Source: Paenibacillus sp. J2TS4 | GTDB taxonomy: Bacteria; Bacillota; Bacilli; Paenibacillales; NBRC-103111 | Assembly: GCF_018403245.1 (NCBI RefSeq) | Contig: NZ_BOSH01000006.1 | Location: 248,001 to 312,000, forward strand | Direction: 5' to 3' | DNA: 64,000 bases | Shown: positions 50,673 through 59,128 of the stretch, piece by piece | How the letters are laid out: every line of letters begins with the position of its first letter | How positions within the stretch are numbered: position 1 is the stretch's first letter | Notes under the pieces: model-generated | Told to the model about the DNA's origin: nothing | Database searches by the model: none | What the model saw: only the letters and a program-made list of their open reading frames with translations | Position numbers and translations under genes: made by a program

Positions 50673-51241
50673 AGCTCGAAGATGGCGCGCAGCTCGTCAT
50701 CAGAGCAGCGGGCCAGAAGGAGCAGGGCTTCGTAAGGGTCCCCTTTAATACGGAAGTAATGGGCGAAAGCGGGCTCGGTCTTCCAGCCTTCTGTTTTAAG
50801 CCGGAGGATGGCCTGCTTAGCTTCCGGACCTGCCAATTGAAGCAGACGATGCTCTATATCCATATGAATCAAAGCATTTTGCTCCGTGACCGGGACGGGC
50901 TGCCCGAAGCATTCAATCGGCCAGTCCTTATAATGAAAGCGGCAGACCGTCGTAGGCAAGCCCTGCTTGACGGTTTCGTGAATCCTGAATCCGGACAGCG
51001 TACCATAATGGGTCCGAAGGGATTCGGCGAACAGGTTGGGATTGCGGGCTTCGCAGATTATATCCAAATCGCTTTCTTCGGTGTCGATGCCTAGAGGGAT
51101 CGTTCCGGCCAGTATGGGGTCGAATGGATGCACTCGTTCATAAATTTGCAGCTTGGTCAGGGTTTCGTAGGCTTGACGCTGCCTCGGTGTCCCTTGACGC
51201 AGAGCCTCCGCTTTTTTCCACTTGGTGTAAAGCTGGGCCAT
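50669..51241 (-). CDS. DUF4269 nucleotidyltransferase-fold protein
   Basis: 190 residues, ATG at 51241 behind AAGGAGG. The GT(I)PLGIDTEESDLDI segment gives the G-S/T and D-x-D motif of the Pol-beta fold, followed by a small helical domain. It matches DUF4269. It may transfer a nucleotide, but no substrate is known. Convergent with and slightly overlapping the DUF6081-like gene; the IS element begins some 75 bases upstream. Confidence 0.75.
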   Translation of the reverse strand: MAQLYTKWKKAEALRQGTPRQRQAYETLTKLQIYERVHPFDPILAGTIPLGIDTEESDLDIICEARNPNLFAESLRTHYGTLSGFRIHETVKQGLPTTVCRFHYKDWPIECFGQPVPVTEQNALIHMDIEHRLLQLAGPEAKQAILRLKTEGWKTEPAFAHYFRIKGDPYEALLLLARCSDDELRAIFEL

Positions 51242-51315
51242 TTCTCTTTAGCCTCCTTTTTGCTCCGATGGATAGACGTACCCATAATGTAAATTCATGG
51301 TCTGCGTAAAGGATA

Positions 51316-52759
51316 CTCGCGACTTGAGTCGTGAGAGGAATCTACGCCCTTCTCTTATAAGTCACACCCCTTTACTCCTCCTCTTTTGATTAGATAAGCG
51401 ATCTTCCACTTATTTCTGAATTTCTGCTTCAAATAGGAACGTATGTTTGATATAATGGAGTGTGTAGGATGTAGGGTGAGTAACTTACAGCCTAGCTGAT
51501 GATATTAACACGAAGCAAGGTGACTTGAGTTGAAGATCACTTTAACCGCCAAAGTGAAGATCTTGCCCACTCCTGAACAAATCGATGGGTTACGACAGAC
51601 TTTACGAGCTTATCGTCTGGCAAGTGATTACCTGTCCAAGCTTGTATTTGAAGAGAAAATTCTCTCCAAGACGAAGCTGCATCAGTTGATGTACCGAGAG
51701 TTGCGCTCTGCCTTTTCCTTGCGATCTCAAATGGCCCAATCGGTCATGCGAACGGTGATTGCTCGATACAAGTCATTAGTCGGCAACGGCCACCTCTGGA
51801 CATTCGTCCGGTTCAAGAAACCGGAGCTCGACCTCGTTTGGCGTCGAGATTACTCGCTTACGAAGCGGATGTTTTCCATCAATACCCTGCATGGCCGCAT
51901 CAAGGTGGCTTATGAAACGAAAGGCATGGAATCTTATTTCGATGGATCCTGGTCCTTCGGGACCGCCAAGTTAGTCCACAAGCGAGGGAAGTTCTTCTTA
52001 CATCTCCCGATGACCAAAGAAGTGGAAGAAGTTTCGGATCAATCTTTGAATCAAGTAGTCGGATTAGATATGGGCATCAACTTTGTTGTGACTAGCTATG
52101 ACTCCCAAGGTCAATGTACGTTCTTTCACGGTAGACCCATTAAGAATAAACGCTCGAAGTACAAGCATTTGCGAAAGCAATTGCAGCAACTAGGGACAGC
52201 CTCTGCTCGCCGTAAGTTAAAGCGGATCGGGGGACGAGAAAACCGCTGGATGACAGATATCAATCATCGGATATCCAAGGCACTCGTCCGCCGATATGGG
52301 GCCCATACGTTGTTTGTACTGGAAGACTTAACGGGTGTTCGAAACCGTACAGAGCGGGTTCGGGTCCAGGATCGTTATGAAACCGTTTCTTGGTCCTTCT
52401 ATCAGCTGCGCCAGATGATCACGTACAAGGCCATCCTCCATGGAGCCAAAGTAATAGCGGTTGATCCCCGTTATACATCACAAGCCTGCCCCAAATGCGA
52501 GCATACAGAGAGAGCCAATCGGGATAAGAAGAGGCACCGCTTCTGTTGTCAGAAGTGCGGGTATCGCTCGAATGATGATCGCATTGGCGCTATGAATCTT
52601 CAGCGCATTGGAATCCAGTACATCGCTGAAGTGGCTGTATAGGTATACCTATGCAGTCGGGCAGCAGTCAACCTGCCTATGGTAACGCCACCCCAAGGAA
52701 GGAGGCTAACCGCCGTACTCACTTCCGGGCAGTTACAAGCTCGTGACTTGAGTCATGAG
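51316..52759 (+). mobile_element. IS605-type element with tnpB only
   Basis: Two matching imperfect palindromes bound the element: CTCGCGACTTGAGTCGTGAG at 51316-51335 and CTCGTGACTTGAGTCATGAG at 52740-52759. Such subterminal hairpins mark the left and right ends of IS200/IS605 elements. No tnpA transposase lies inside, so the element cannot move alone. Exact ends may extend a few bases beyond the hairpins. The right end lies within the 3' end of a LacI-family gene. Confidence 0.78.
51530..52642 (+). CDS. tnpB: RNA-guided nuclease TnpB (IS605 OrfB)
   Basis: 370 residues. The TTG at 51530 lies behind AAGGTGA. The RuvC-like catalytic acids are all in place: Asp180 in GLDMGINF, Glu265 in LEDLTGV and Asp350 in SNDDRIGAMNL. 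A CPKC...CCQKC zinc ribbon lies between the last two. TnpB proteins cut DNA using a guide RNA read from the right end of the element, next to a short TAM, and so favour retention of the element. The gene appears intact. Confidence 0.93.
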   Translation: MKITLTAKVKILPTPEQIDGLRQTLRAYRLASDYLSKLVFEEKILSKTKLHQLMYRELRSAFSLRSQMAQSVMRTVIARYKSLVGNGHLWTFVRFKKPELDLVWRRDYSLTKRMFSINTLHGRIKVAYETKGMESYFDGSWSFGTAKLVHKRGKFFLHLPMTKEVEEVSDQSLNQVVGLDMGINFVVTSYDSQGQCTFFHGRPIKNKRSKYKHLRKQLQQLGTASARRKLKRIGGRENRWMTDINHRISKALVRRYGAHTLFVLEDLTGVRNRTERVRVQDRYETVSWSFYQLRQMITYKAILHGAKVIAVDPRYTSQACPKCEHTERANRDKKRHRFCCQKCGYRSNDDRIGAMNLQRIGIQYIAEVAV

Positions 52760-52779
52760 TTGTTGATAGGGGTGATGCG
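52643..52779 (+). ncRNA. Predicted omega-RNA (reRNA) scaffold plus guide
   Basis: The 100 bases after tnpB are structured: GGTATACC, GGCAG/CTGCC, GGAAG/CTTCC, then the right-end hairpin at 52740-52759. In this family the RNA ends with the hairpin followed by a guide of about 16-20 bases from flanking DNA, here starting TTGTTGATAGGGGTGATGCG. The RNA probably begins inside the tnpB 3' end. Inferred from family knowledge. Confidence 0.5.
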
Positions 52780-53749
52780 GATTGGCGATTCGCCATAACA
52801 TTCTTTCCGCCGCTCTTATTCCGCTTTCGCGGATCATGATCAATGGACGGGATAATTGCGGAACATGCTGGTTCTCCACATGCTGCATACTGATCAGCGA
52901 AATATCGTCGGGAATCCTTTTTCCGAGCAGGCCGCATGCATGATAAATCCAGGCGAGATCCATTCCGGTAGCACATAAAATAGCCGTAGGTTGAACACGT
53001 TCAAGCTTCTCGACAAGACGGACATTCCAATCCCCAAATTCGACCATATGGTCATCTGGATGACATTCCAGACCTGCATCAGCCATAGCTTTCTCGAAAG
53101 ACTGCCAGCGGATCACAAACCCCCGGTGCCCTTCCTTTCTTCCCACGTATATGATTTTGCGATGACCTTTGGATAATAAATAGCGCACAGACTGATGAAT
53201 CGCCGTACCGACATCCCAGGCAATACTATCTACCTCGGCCGCATGTCCGGGAAAATTAATAAGTATGCGTGGAATGGAATATCTCAATAAATGCTCCTCT
53301 TGCTCCAACCCAACCATAGGAGGAATAAAGATTCCGTCCATATATTCCAGTTGATGAATATCCGCCCAATCTTGTAATGATTCCCCCTCCTTGAATTCGT
53401 AAGGAATAATAACGGTTTCTATTGAATGTCCGTACTCCGACAGCTTCTGCTGTAACCCGGCCAAAATCAACTGATTTAGCTCTATCGCTGACGGGTGATC
53501 GGAGATGACAAGGGCAAAGCGAAACGGTTTACGGGTATAGAGGGGGATTTGCTCCACCGCATGGGCCCGTTCCTGCTCTTTAGTCCGGTATCCGGCTTCC
53601 TGTGCCCTCCTGATGACTTCACTTCTCGTTCCCTCAGACATGCCGGGCAACCCTCGCAATGCCTTGGACACCGTATGAACAGACAGCCCCAGTTGTTCAG
53701 ACAGATCCTTTAGCGTAACCGATTTCTTTTTTCGCAACGATATATTCAT
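52733..53749 (-). CDS. LacI family regulator, C-terminus altered by IS insertion
   Basis: 338 residues. The helix-turn-helix VTLKDLSEQLGLSVHTVSKALRG lies at 11-33, and a periplasmic-binding-type effector domain from about 75. The last eight residues (L-M-T-Q-V-T-S-L) and the stop come from the IS right end, so about 330 residues are native and the usual final 10-15 residues are replaced. The core fold is probably kept, but dimer or effector behaviour may change. It is divergent from the FAD oxidoreductase gene, which it likely represses. Confidence 0.85.
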   Translation of the reverse strand: MNISLRKKKSVTLKDLSEQLGLSVHTVSKALRGLPGMSEGTRSEVIRRAQEAGYRTKEQERAHAVEQIPLYTRKPFRFALVISDHPSAIELNQLILAGLQQKLSEYGHSIETVIIPYEFKEGESLQDWADIHQLEYMDGIFIPPMVGLEQEEHLLRYSIPRILINFPGHAAEVDSIAWDVGTAIHQSVRYLLSKGHRKIIYVGRKEGHRGFVIRWQSFEKAMADAGLECHPDDHMVEFGDWNVRLVEKLERVQPTAILCATGMDLAWIYHACGLLGKRIPDDISLISMQHVENQHVPQLSRPLIMIRESGIRAAERMLWRIANPHHPYQQLMTQVTSL

Positions 53750-53802
53750 CCTTTTCGATTCCGATTTGTAGCCTCATTCTAATTAAAATGAAGGTTTTTT
53801 TC

Positions 53803-53810
53803 AACTGGTT
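53803..53810. promoter_or_regulatory. LacI-type operator candidate
   Basis: AACTGGTT within TTCAACTGGTTATAA resembles the AANCGNTT-like central part of LacI-family operators. It lies in the 123-base region between the divergent lacI-type and FAD oxidoreductase genes. Confidence 0.35.
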
Positions 53811-53872
53811 ATAAAAGCTTCATATGAAATAAAATGAAACTGAACCTATAGGCAATAAGGAGGAAACCTGAT

Positions 53873-55432
53873 ATGTCTAAAGTTGATTTTCAGAAAATCA
53901 AGTACTACACACCTTCGTCTAATAACAGTTCACCAATAACCGTCCATGCTGATTTATGCATCTATGGGGCGAGTTCAGCCGGAGTTGCCGCAGCTGTTCA
54001 GGCAAAGCGAATGGGGCTCAGCGTTGCGATAGCTGAGTTTGGTCGCCATCTGGGAGGACTGACTACCGGGGGACTGGGAGCAACGGATATTGGAAACAAG
54101 GAGGCGATCGGTGGAATTGCCAGGGAGTTTTATACCGCGATTGGAGAGTTCTATGAAAATAAGGAGGGAGATGGAACGCAGTGGACCTTTGAGCCGAGTG
54201 TGGCCAAAAGTATATATAAGCAATGGCTGGAAGAAGCCAATATACCGGTGTATTACGAACAACGTCTATCCAGCGTAGAGAAGACCGACAGCAAAATTAC
54301 AACCTTAGTTATGGAGAATGGCAGCGTATTCTCAGCTTCCATGTTCATCGATGCAACGTATGAAGGGGATTTGCTGGCACTCGCGGGAGTTTCTTATCAT
54401 GTAGGACGCGAGGCCAATACAGTGTACAGGGAGACGCTAAATGGTGTTCATTTTGGCAGCCCGAATCACACGTTCAAAGCCTGGATCGACCCGTACCAGG
54501 TTCAGGGCAAGCCAGACAGCGGGCTACTGCAGGGTGTGACAGACGTCCCTCCCTTTATCCAGGGCCAGGGTGATAAATGTATACAGGCTTATAATTTCCG
54601 CATCTGTCTTACCAATGTTCCGGATAACCAGATCGCTTTTCCCGAACCGCCGAACTACGATCCAGAAGCATTTACTTTACTAGCCAGATATATGCAGGCC
54701 GGAGTGTGGGACGCGCTAAGACTGCACAAAATGATGCCGAATGGCAAGACAGACTTGAACAATTATGGTGCTGTATCTACCGATATGATCGGGGCTAATT
54801 ACGAATGGCCCGAGGGGGATTATGTAACAAGAGAACGAATATTTCAGGAGCACTTGCATTACAATCTTGGAATGCTCTATTTCCTGTGCAATGATGAACG
54901 GGTTCCGGCACCTATACGTAAAGAAGTCAGTCAATGGGGCTTGCCTGCGGATGAATACCCGGACAGCGGGCACTGGACACCTCAGTTGTATATTCGCGAA
55001 GCGAGAAGAATGGTTTCCGATGTCGTCATGACGGAACATCATTGCTACAAATATACAACCGTCACGGACCCAATCGGACTGGCTGCCTACACAATTGACT
55101 CCCACAATTGCCGCCGTCTTGTAATCGATGGGCGCTGTGTAAACGAAGGAAACGTGGAAATTCCTCCTGCGGCACCTTATCCTATCTCCTACCGCGCCAT
55201 TATTCCCAGAGGAAACGAGTGCACGAACCTGCTCGTCCCCGTCTGTCTTTCTGCGTCTCATGTCGCCTTTGGCTCTATCCGTATGGAACCTGTCTTTATG
55301 ATTTTGGGGCAATCCGCAGCCACTGCCGCTGCCTTTGCTCTGGAGGCCAATTGCGCTGTGCAGGAAGTCGACTATGTTCAATTGCGAACCAGATTACTGG
55401 CAGATCAACAACGGCTGGAGCATATTAAATGA
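53873..55432 (+). CDS. FAD-dependent oxidoreductase (FAD_oxidored family)
   Basis: 519 residues, ATG behind AAGGAGGAAACCTGAT. A dinucleotide-binding motif is in CIYGASSAGVAAAVQA (about 30-44), where the usual G-x-G-x-x-G is G-A-S-S-A-G. HLGGLTTGGLGATD is a family signature, and the C-terminal FAD segment is SIRMEPVFMILGQSAATAAA. These enzymes (PF12831) are often found with sugar-polymer or rhamnogalacturonan use. The substrate is not known. No secretion signal. It is probably under the divergent LacI regulator. Confidence 0.87.
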   Translation: MSKVDFQKIKYYTPSSNNSSPITVHADLCIYGASSAGVAAAVQAKRMGLSVAIAEFGRHLGGLTTGGLGATDIGNKEAIGGIAREFYTAIGEFYENKEGDGTQWTFEPSVAKSIYKQWLEEANIPVYYEQRLSSVEKTDSKITTLVMENGSVFSASMFIDATYEGDLLALAGVSYHVGREANTVYRETLNGVHFGSPNHTFKAWIDPYQVQGKPDSGLLQGVTDVPPFIQGQGDKCIQAYNFRICLTNVPDNQIAFPEPPNYDPEAFTLLARYMQAGVWDALRLHKMMPNGKTDLNNYGAVSTDMIGANYEWPEGDYVTRERIFQEHLHYNLGMLYFLCNDERVPAPIRKEVSQWGLPADEYPDSGHWTPQLYIREARRMVSDVVMTEHHCYKYTTVTDPIGLAAYTIDSHNCRRLVIDGRCVNEGNVEIPPAAPYPISYRAIIPRGNECTNLLVPVCLSASHVAFGSIRMEPVFMILGQSAATAAAFALEANCAVQEVDYVQLRTRLLADQQRLEHIK

Positions 55433-55498
55433 TGTTGAAGCGGTTCGATGCCCGGGCTGCAAAAAAATTTATTGGCAACGACAATAAATGCGAGGAAA

Positions 55499-55587
55499 CC
55501 CCATAAATAAGGAATCGGTTGGTTCGGGGCCCCCGAAAAGTACCTGGAATCGCTTCGAAGCCCATCTCCACTTTTTGGGGAAGGAGC
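55499..55587 (+). repeat. Intergenic stem-loop repeat C, copy 2
   Basis: CCCCGAAAAGT (55531-55541) and ACTTTTTGGGG (55571-55581) form the same stem as at 22283, with the loop GCTTCGAAGC conserved and only a few differences over 60 bases. The 25 bases before it (CCCATAAATAAGGAATC, then GTTGG) match the end of repeat B, so the mosaic order B-end then C is kept. Confidence 0.8.
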
Positions 55588-55727
55588 AGCTATCGTCTCC
55601 AAAGAAGGCGATAGCTGTTTATGCTTTATAATGTTCCAATATTCGACAAAAACTGGGATATATACAATAATAGATATATAATGATTACACGCACCGGGTC
55701 CGGTGAGTCATGCAGGGGGCGGGTCTA

Positions 55728-55997
55728 ATGCTTTTATCGCAAAAGGAATTGAGCCATCTCGTGTTTTTGGCGGATGTTGTGTTGAACGGCAAGAAGAAAG
55801 CGGCAATGGAAGATACTTTGCGCTGTTTGTTGTACGTTGTTAAATCGCTGCCGGAAGCGGAATTGCCCGATAGCGTTGTCGAGCATATCCGCCTGTTGGT
55901 GGAGAATATTGAAGCTCAGCTGCGGTCCGAAAATAATCGGCAGCAGGAGATCGAGCTGCGCTTTGCTCAGCGGGGCCAGCGCAACCCTTTAGGATAG
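55728..55997 (+). CDS. Hypothetical helical protein (89 aa)
   Basis: ATG at 55728 with a GGGGGCGGG purine-rich stretch upstream; an earlier ATG at 55710 lacks a site. The 89 residues are predicted helical throughout, amphipathic, with an N-terminal LSHLVFLADVVLNGKKK and an acidic C-terminal coiled-coil-like part. No family is recognised. Its last 31 bases overlap the 3' end of the convergent RsmF-like gene. Confidence 0.6.
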   Translation: MLLSQKELSHLVFLADVVLNGKKKAAMEDTLRCLLYVVKSLPEAELPDSVVEHIRLLVENIEAQLRSENNRQQEIELRFAQRGQRNPLG

Positions 55998-57349
55998 TGA
56001 TTCTTGAGCTGTCCTCCGCTTGCCTTACCCCAGCCTACCGGATATCCGTCGACTGTAACGAGGACCCATCCTTCTGTGCTGTTGTCCACCGGCAAGGTTT
56101 CACCATGGAGGTAAGAATTGGCTTCCCCGGAATCGGAGCTCACCGTCAGAATGCTCCGGGGCATATCCTCTTTCAAAGCGAGCGCCAATGCGTGGGCGGG
56201 ATCTAATCGGCGCTTCTTAATGGTGCCCAGATGCAGACCGGGCCTAACTGTCTTTAATCCTTCCAAAGCCGTTCCTGTCCAGCGCGCCTCTCTGTCGAAG
56301 GGCAGCCAGTAAAGCTGGTCTCCGAACAGGATGGGTTCCCCTGGAGGAAGCTCCAGCGGCTTGGATAAATACCGCTGCGTGAACTCGGAGTACAGCTTCC
56401 ATGCTTCGGTAACCGCTTTGGATTGTAAGCTGTTCTTGCTAGTGGATTTGACTCGTCCTGTGGTCACAAGCTTGGACGCAGGCTCGCTCCCTCCTTCCTC
56501 CCTTTTCCTCAGAAGAGCAACGAAATGACCTTCCCCTTCGTTCCGATGGGGCCAGAGCCGCTCCGTTCGCAGCACCTCCAAATGAGTACACTCGTCAGTG
56601 ATCTGTCCAATAACCTGTTCATTTTCTTCCTCGGAGAAGGTACAGGTCGAATAGGCCATAATTCCGCCCGGCTTCAGCATCGGGACGGCCTGGCGCAAGA
56701 TGTCCAGCTGTCTGGCGGCGCACATGGCGACGAGTTCGGGGGACCACTCGTCCATGGCTTGCGGATCTTTGCGGAACATTCCCTCCCCGGAGCAAGGCGC
56801 GTCGAGCATAATGCGGTCGAAACAGGAATCAAGCCGCTTCATTAGCTTATCGGGGGACGCCTGGGTCACGATGGCGTTGCTGACCCCCATTCTCTCCATG
56901 TTTTCCGCCAATATTTTGGCGCGGGCAGGATGAATTTCGTTAGCGACGAGCAGCCCTTTTCCCTGCATTTTACCGGCAATTTGCGTTGATTTTCCTCCCG
57001 GCGCAGCAGCCAGATCCAGAATGGTCTCCCCAGGTTGAGGGTCAAGCCATTCCACGGCGGACATGGCGGACGGCTCCTGAATGTAATACAGGCCGGCAGC
57101 ATGATACGGATGCTTGCCCGGACGATGCGAGCTTGGATAGTAATACCCGGTCGGACACCAAGGAACCGGACTTAATTCAAACTGTTCTATTAACCGTTCC
57201 GCCCCGAGACTGCCGGGCCGCACTTTAAGAGGATTAAGGCGGAGGCCATGCGTGCGCGCTTGTTCATAGCTGCTGAAAAACCGCTCCGCTTCGTCATTAA
57301 GCTGTTGCTTCATTTTAACGATGTAGGCTTCGGGTAATTGGGCGATCAA
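55967..57349 (-). CDS. RsmF-like rRNA (cytosine-C5)-methyltransferase, second copy
   Basis: 460 residues from the TTG at 57349, which follows AAAGGAG by eight bases and aligns with the start of the paralogue; an ATG at 57400 is a longer option. SAM motif LDLAAAPGGK, Cys186 in DAPCSG and nucleophile Cys236 in STCTFS, with C-terminal GYPVGWGK. It has the same fold and domain order as the protein at 42559 but lacks the low-complexity insert. One probably methylates 16S rRNA as in E. coli RsmF; the other may act on a different C or RNA. Confidence 0.88.
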   Translation of the reverse strand: MIAQLPEAYIVKMKQQLNDEAERFFSSYEQARTHGLRLNPLKVRPGSLGAERLIEQFELSPVPWCPTGYYYPSSHRPGKHPYHAAGLYYIQEPSAMSAVEWLDPQPGETILDLAAAPGGKSTQIAGKMQGKGLLVANEIHPARAKILAENMERMGVSNAIVTQASPDKLMKRLDSCFDRIMLDAPCSGEGMFRKDPQAMDEWSPELVAMCAARQLDILRQAVPMLKPGGIMAYSTCTFSEEENEQVIGQITDECTHLEVLRTERLWPHRNEGEGHFVALLRKREEGGSEPASKLVTTGRVKSTSKNSLQSKAVTEAWKLYSEFTQRYLSKPLELPPGEPILFGDQLYWLPFDREARWTGTALEGLKTVRPGLHLGTIKKRRLDPAHALALALKEDMPRSILTVSSDSGEANSYLHGETLPVDNSTEGWVLVTVDGYPVGWGKASGGQLKNHYPKGLRWPR

Positions 57350-57838
57350 AACCAGGAACTCCTTTGTACTGGATTTCAATAAAAGTATGTTTTCATTCAT
57401 TCTTAGACTTCTAATTTTTTTATCATAACGATTTTTATGCAAAATTTCCAGAACCATTTCATAGTTATTCCCCTAAGGCTTTAAAATGATTACACAGGCG
57501 CGCGGCAGACAAATGGAGACAGATCCGACGGACTAGAATACTTTCTTTGAAAACTCGATGAAAATGTTGGAGATCCTATGAAACTATGAAAATCTTGTAA
57601 TAAAAATCCGGCTCAAAAACCGGAAGCTGTGCATGAGTAATAAATGCCTCACGGAATATACTTTGAATCTGGTGTCTGCAGTCGGGAAGGAAAACAACAT
57701 TTAAGGTGCGGTTCTGCACCCCATCTTATCTTTTTAGTTGTCATTTTTCGCCTAGGAGAAGGGTAGCGCATCCTTTTCCGACCCTCCTCTCCGCTTTGCT
57801 ACAGGGAATCCGCATGATATAATAGAATAATGTCTTTC

Positions 57839-57924
57839 TAGAGGTTGTTCAAAAGAAGCGAGTTTTCTGCGAAAACTTGTACTTCTCGATGCTGAAAGGT
57901 TGACTTTTTGAACCCTCACTTTTA
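57839..57924 (+). repeat. Repeat E: large stem-loop in queD leader
   Basis: GAGGTTGTTCAAAA at 57842 pairs with TTTTTGAACCCTC near 57905-57917. Inside, AGTTTTC-TGC-GAAAACT and GAAG/CTTC form further stems. The AGAGGTTGTTCAA start is shared with 7945-7958. The element ends 21 bases before the queD ATG, so it may be transcribed in the queDEC leader. Confidence 0.6.
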
Positions 57925-57944
57925 GTTATGAAAAGGTGGTGGCC

Positions 57945-58415
57945 ATGAGCTATAACATTCCAACCAAAGTTCAGATTCTGGGTCAGGATATCCGTCCGGA
58001 CCAATTGAAATATCATCATAAAGAGGTGCTGGTCTCCAAGGAGTTTACCTTTGACAGCGCGCATCATCTGCACTGCTACGAAGGCAAATGCAAAAACATG
58101 CATGGACATACCTATAAATTGCAGGTCGTCATGAAGGGCAAGGTGGATGAGCGGGGCCTCGTTATTGATTTTGCCGATATCAAAAGAATTACGAAGGAAC
58201 GGGTGGTCGATCGACTGGACCACCAATATTTGAACGAGGTTCTTCCTCCAATGAATACGACTGCCGAGAATATGATCGTCTGGATGTATGAGCAGATTCA
58301 CGAAGGATTGGTCCAGGAAGGACTCCATCCTGCAGTTCAATTGGAGGAATTGCGTTTATGGGAGACGCCTACGAGCTATGCGGCAATTACCCGGTCGATG
58401 ATGGAGGATAGCTGA
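57945..58415 (+). CDS. queD: 6-carboxytetrahydropterin synthase
   Basis: 156 residues from the ATG at 57945, with AAAAGGTGG upstream; two GTG codons just before it fall in the ribosome site. Zinc ligands are in FDSAHHL and HGHTY, the catalytic cysteine is in GKCKNMHGH, and a later Glu is in ELRLWETP. It converts dihydroneopterin triphosphate to 6-carboxytetrahydropterin, the second step to preQ0. First gene of queDEC; it ends one base before the queE ATG. Confidence 0.93.
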   Translation: MSYNIPTKVQILGQDIRPDQLKYHHKEVLVSKEFTFDSAHHLHCYEGKCKNMHGHTYKLQVVMKGKVDERGLVIDFADIKRITKERVVDRLDHQYLNEVLPPMNTTAENMIVWMYEQIHEGLVQEGLHPAVQLEELRLWETPTSYAAITRSMMEDS

Positions 58416-58416
58416 G

Positions 58417-59097
58417 ATGAAGGATGTTAAGCTACCGATGGTAGAAATTTTTGAGACGGTGGAAGGCGAAGGAACCCGTGCAGGGTTTCCGACCGTATTC
58501 GTCCGTCTATTCGGCTGCAATCTCCGCTGCGTATGGTGCGATACGACGTACAGCTATCCGCCGGATAAAGCGGATACGGTAATGACGATTGAAGAGATCG
58601 TCGGAGAGGTGGGCCGTTATCGGTCCCGCCACATTTGTCTGACCGGCGGGGAGCCTTTGTTATACGGCGATTATTCGCTCGCTTTAATTGAAGCTTTGGC
58701 GGGAATGGAACGGATCGATGACCTGCATATCGAAACGAATGGCGCGATTGATCTCGCCCCCTTCATTAGCAAAGTAACTTCCTCCAAGGTCAGATATATT
58801 ATGGACTACAAGCTTCCCGGATCCGGAGAAGCGGGACAAATGGTCCACGAAAACTTTGCTTTGTTGAGAAAGCAGGATGAAGTCAAGTTTGTCATTGCCG
58901 ATGAGACTGATTTTCACACGGCTCGTCAAGTATTGGAACAATATCCAACCGAGGCGCTGCCGTTGTTCAGTCCCGTCTGGGAGACGATGCCTCCGGCCAA
59001 GCTGGTTGAGCTGATGCTGGAGCATGCTATGGTTCATGTGAAGCTGAACATGCAGCTGCATAAAATCATTTGGGACCCGGCCATGAGAGGGGTCTAA
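58417..59097 (+). CDS. queE: 7-carboxy-7-deazaguanine synthase (radical SAM)
   Basis: 226 residues. GCNLRCVWC gives the C-x3-C-x2-C iron-sulfur motif of radical SAM enzymes, and LTGGEPL the SAM-binding GGE. It rearranges 6-carboxytetrahydropterin to 7-carboxy-7-deazaguanine. The start overlaps the queD stop region closely, with GGAGG inside the end of queD, so the two are coupled. Confidence 0.94.
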   Translation: MKDVKLPMVEIFETVEGEGTRAGFPTVFVRLFGCNLRCVWCDTTYSYPPDKADTVMTIEEIVGEVGRYRSRHICLTGGEPLLYGDYSLALIEALAGMERIDDLHIETNGAIDLAPFISKVTSSKVRYIMDYKLPGSGEAGQMVHENFALLRKQDEVKFVIADETDFHTARQVLEQYPTEALPLFSPVWETMPPAKLVELMLEHAMVHVKLNMQLHKIIWDPAMRGV

Positions 59098-59128
59098 TCA
59101 TATAACTTAACATTAAGGGCGGTGCGTT

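Noticed and set aside
51316..52759. Complete autonomous IS605 with tnpA
   Set aside because: No HUH transposase frame with Tyr and HxH is present between the hairpins; only tnpB is encoded.
57780..57944. preQ1 riboswitch upstream of queDEC
   Set aside because: AGAGGTTGTTCAAAAG begins like the class I consensus AGAGGTTC, but the required CACCCTCTATAAAAAACTAA-like tail and A-rich pseudoknot strand are absent; the sequence folds as a repeat-type hairpin instead.
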